From assembly GCA_014706295.1 (NCBI GenBank), contig JACSVZ010000002.1:128783431-128847430 (forward strand): a stretch of DNA of 64,000 nucleotides, given 5' to 3'. The number at the start of each line of letters is the position of its first letter. Positions within the stretch are counted from its first letter, which is position 1. This DNA comes from Lycocorax pyrrhopterus obiensis (taxonomy: Eukaryota; Chordata; Aves; Passeriformes; Paradisaeidae). The notes under the pieces were generated by a model. The model did no database searches and was not told where the DNA came from. It was given only the letters and a program-made list of their open reading frames with translations. Both the position numbers and the translations under genes were made by a program. Shown in pieces: positions 61,751 through 64,000 of this stretch.

Positions 61751-62121
61751 CTTTGAACACCGCTCCTGTCTCTTAAACACACATTGGAGATCTGTGGAAT
61801 CATCTCCACAACTTTCTTGGTTGGCTCGGAAATGCTGCTTTTACAATCTGAGTGAGTCTCCTTTTGCTGCAATAGCTCCTGTTTGGCATATTCTTTGAGC
61901 CTCTTGTACAGCGTGCGCAGGCCCTGTGCAGTACGAGGAGGGCGATCTACTCCGATGGCATTGTAGTTATCAGCTATGATATCCCAGCATTTGTTTTTTT
62001 CCACTATTACAGAATGCTTATTGGTATGTTCCTCGAGAATTTTAACATACGGCTTCACGAGTTTTAGCAAATCGAGCTTTTCAGATAAGGTAAAATTAGA
62101 AGATCTGGCCTTCCCAACCAT
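61751..62121 (-). CDS. FSBP: FSBP coding exon 1 (Myb/SANT-like DNA-binding domain)
   Basis: FSBP is a nuclear DNA-binding protein first described as binding a silencer of the fibrinogen gamma-chain gene. This exon encodes residues 1-123 and two bases of codon 124; with exon 2 the protein is 298 residues (human about 299). Residues about 6-88 form the Myb/SANT-like helix-turn-helix fold: [20 protein letters not shown], then [20 protein letters not shown], then [20 protein letters not shown]. The spaced Trp and hydrophobic pattern is that of the Myb_DNA-bind_5 group. The ATG at 62121 has a strong context (A at -3, G at +4) and begins the conserved [10 protein letters not shown]. Donor is CAAAG|GTGAGA. 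A 12-codon uORF ends two bases upstream. The gene lies on the same strand as RAD54B and 5' of its recognised exons. Confidence 0.97.
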
Positions 62122-62582
62122 TGTTATCTTTGAATTAAGGAAGCCGTTCCTGGAGCCACCATGCAGTCCCTAGCTCTGCTCAGCTCTTTTTCACAAACAG
62201 AAAAAGATCAGGCTTAACTAGGCTAGTCTCATTTAGGCCCACGCCTACAAGGGAGGGTTTATTAAAATTCCTTCAGCTTAAGCTGACGCAGGTTCAGGAA
62301 ATCTGCTTAAGCCAAGCCTGACCTACATAAGGCTTCAGACTGAAGAAGGCGAGAAGAAACAAGCAAAATACACTTTTGTATGAAGAGACCAGACATACGC
62401 AGGATTTAAAAACATAAAGGTTTAAAGATTAGCACGTTACCCAGCTAAAAATTACCTAATTTAGCTGGAGTAACAAGCTCTGACACATCTCCCCAGCTCC
62501 CTCACACAATCTCAAACTGAAACCGTGCTGGAGATGATTTTAAGTGTAACGACGTCCCCCCCAAAAAAGCAACAATTGCTTT
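62122..62582 (-). other. FSBP: FSBP leader / promoter-proximal region
   Basis: Sequence between the FSBP start codon and the CpG island. It holds the uORF, a 14-base palindrome TCAGCTTAAGCTGA (62273-62286), and several copies of an AGGCTT/AAGCCT motif between 62210 and 62340. Whether it is one exon or contains a 5' UTR intron is not evident. Confidence 0.55.
62124..62162 (-). CDS. 12-codon upstream ORF before FSBP
   Basis: ATG at 62162 is followed by eleven sense codons and TAA at 62126-62124, two bases before the FSBP ATG. Its own start context is moderate (T at -3, G at +4). If the mRNA leader includes this segment, the uORF could limit FSBP translation or favour reinitiation. No peptide function is implied. 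Confidence 0.5.
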   Translation of the reverse strand: MVAPGTASLIQR

Positions 62583-63026
62583 GTGCGAGGCAGGGCGCGT
62601 TACGGGGAGCGGGAGGCGAGAGGCGGCGGCGCGTGTGGAGAGAGCCCCGGCGGAGCCCCCGGCGCCATTTGCATAGAGCTGGTCCTGCTGTCAGTCACTG
62701 CGGGGCGGCATCTCCCCCAGCCGGCTGGTTACGCTCGGGCTTCGCCGCAAAGCTCGGCTTCTCCCGGCTGCACTTGGCAGCCGGCGACAGCCACCGGCAC
62801 GGGGGCTTCTTAAAGAGCCCGCTGCGCTCCCCAGCCGAGCTCCGGCACCGGCAGGAGCGGCATGAACGCCTCGGTGCGAGCGGGCCCTGAGCGCCGCCAC
62901 GCCGGCCCTGAGGCGGCTCCCGGGCGAGCTCCGGCATCGCCGCTCGGCCGGGGGCTGCGAGGCGGCACCGCAAGGGCTGGGGCTGCCCGCAGTCGTGACA
63001 GATTTACCGAGTGCGTTACAGCGTCT
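62583..63026 (-). promoter_or_regulatory. CpG island, likely FSBP (and possibly RAD54B) promoter
   Basis: About 440 bases are strongly G+C-rich with dense CpGs, the only such region in the window, and lie just upstream of FSBP. No TATA box is obvious, which is usual for CpG-island promoters. A perfect octamer ATTTGCAT (62667-62674) abuts a GGCGCC element. Long open frames here on both strands are a by-product of low stop frequency in GC-rich DNA. Confidence 0.85.
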
Positions 63027-64000
63027 GGATACTGGGGTTTTCATAATATCCACCAGCAAACAACCGACTTTTATTATATTTATCCAGGCGTTTTTTCAGG
63101 ATAAAAAAATCTGATTTTTATTAACAAGATGTTCCTCCATTTCTAATGTTTGCTCAACAACATATCACCTTAAAGCAAGCCTTCACACAAAAACGCGTGC
63201 AAGGCTTTAAATTTCTGTGGTCTAAACTAAAGCAACAAAACGGAGAAAGAGAAAAACCAGCAGCTAGAAGGAAAGGTGTTCTCAAGTACAAAAAGCAAAA
63301 ACTAAGTTTGAAAAATGACGTACTCCACTGAAAGGGTCCGGAGGGTGGAAACAAACACCACTTTAGATAGTGACAACAGCTTCCTAAGCTTAACATGTCC
63401 AGCCTTGAAAACAAGGGAGCCTAGAGCAGGGGGAAGGAAAGAGAAATAATTATAGCTTGAAATATCCTAAGGCTATGAAGATCTAGGTATAAACTTGTTT
63501 GCTCTAAGGGGAAAAAACCCAAAGCAGACACAAGCCGCATTCAAAACAAGAAATTCGCACTAAACAAAGGGAGACTTTTAACTGCTAAAAATCAATTAGC
63601 ATTTAGAACAACAAGCACTTTTGGAACCATTTCTAAGACTTGGCTCGTCAGTACCACCTAACAAAATTGTGACCAGTTCACTTCACTGACATTGCTTTCA
63701 AGCCAAGATTAAATAAAGCATTTTATAGTCTGAAGCCTATTACACTTGAATTTGAGAAACAAAATACTCTTGTGGTTAGAAGCACTGTATGAAAACCATT
63801 ACTTATAAACACCTAATCCTTCCCTATTTCCCCTCACTTTGCACTTTACTAATATTAAGAATATAAAGCTGGTGGTTAGAGTTTTGGGTTTTTTAATTTA
63901 TGTTCTTAGCTGTTCTTCAGTAACTGAAAAAAAAAACTGGATGTGCTTCACATATTTTAGGCTCTGGCAGTATCAGCATTGAGGAGTCACAGGCGAGCCT
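63027..64000. other. Upstream flank, nothing recognised
   Basis: AT-rich sequence beyond the CpG island. No exon or repeat was recognised. In human the next gene in this direction is VIRMA; none of its coding sequence was seen. Confidence 0.6.

Noticed and set aside
62525..63059. Open frames of 76-122 codons on both strands of the CpG island
   Set aside because: They overlap each other on both strands, are rich in Ala/Arg/Gly/Pro, and follow from the low stop-codon frequency of GC-rich DNA. No domain is visible.
1..64000. CRISPR arrays, operons, phage or plasmid modules, tRNA and rRNA genes
   Set aside because: No regular spacer-repeat arrays, bacterial gene clusters or folded tRNA/rRNA sequences were seen; the window is a vertebrate locus.

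Overview
The window reads as vertebrate genomic DNA, almost certainly from a bird. Genes are split into exons with consensus splice sites, there is no operon structure, a single CpG island lies near the right end, and the interspersed repeats are CR1 LINE 3' ends (with the avian ATTCTATG-type tail) plus one solo LTR flanked by a near-perfect 5-bp target duplication. No bacterial, plasmid or CRISPR-like features are present.

The two genes recognised both lie on the minus strand. RAD54B (SWI2/SNF2 DNA translocase of homologous recombination) is reconstructed from twelve consecutive coding exons between 40821 and 16923. Every splice phase is compatible and together they encode 815 residues, through the stop codon and to a likely poly(A) signal at 16300-16295. 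A thirteenth, more 5' exon is proposed at 41722-41662 from a conserved Phe-Glu-Ala and matching phase. Roughly the first 85 residues were not located. FSBP (fibrinogen silencer-binding protein, Myb/SANT-like) is complete: two coding exons (62121-61751 and 57512-56987) encode 298 residues. Its ATG lies about 0.5 kb downstream of a CpG island (62583-63026) that is the likely promoter for FSBP and possibly for RAD54B.

Layout, left to right: 1-16274 is intergenic DNA with three CR1 fragments, a 1.07-kb solo LTR and a small isolated CpG cluster; 16275-41722 is RAD54B, with a ~2-kb CR1 copy in its largest recognised intron; 41791-56920 is non-coding by inspection and should hold RAD54B 5' intron sequence or the missing N-terminal exon(s); 56987-62121 is FSBP; 62122-63026 is the leader and CpG island; the rest is unassigned.

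The points most worth checking are a GC-AG intron in RAD54B, an in-frame TAG in the tentative N-terminal RAD54B exon, a 12-codon uORF ending two bases before the FSBP start, a pair of perfect palindromes at the edge of the intronic CR1, and an isolated CpG cluster in the gene-poor left flank. I saw no convincing new biological system. Identifications rest on reading translations against remembered family sequences, not on searches.
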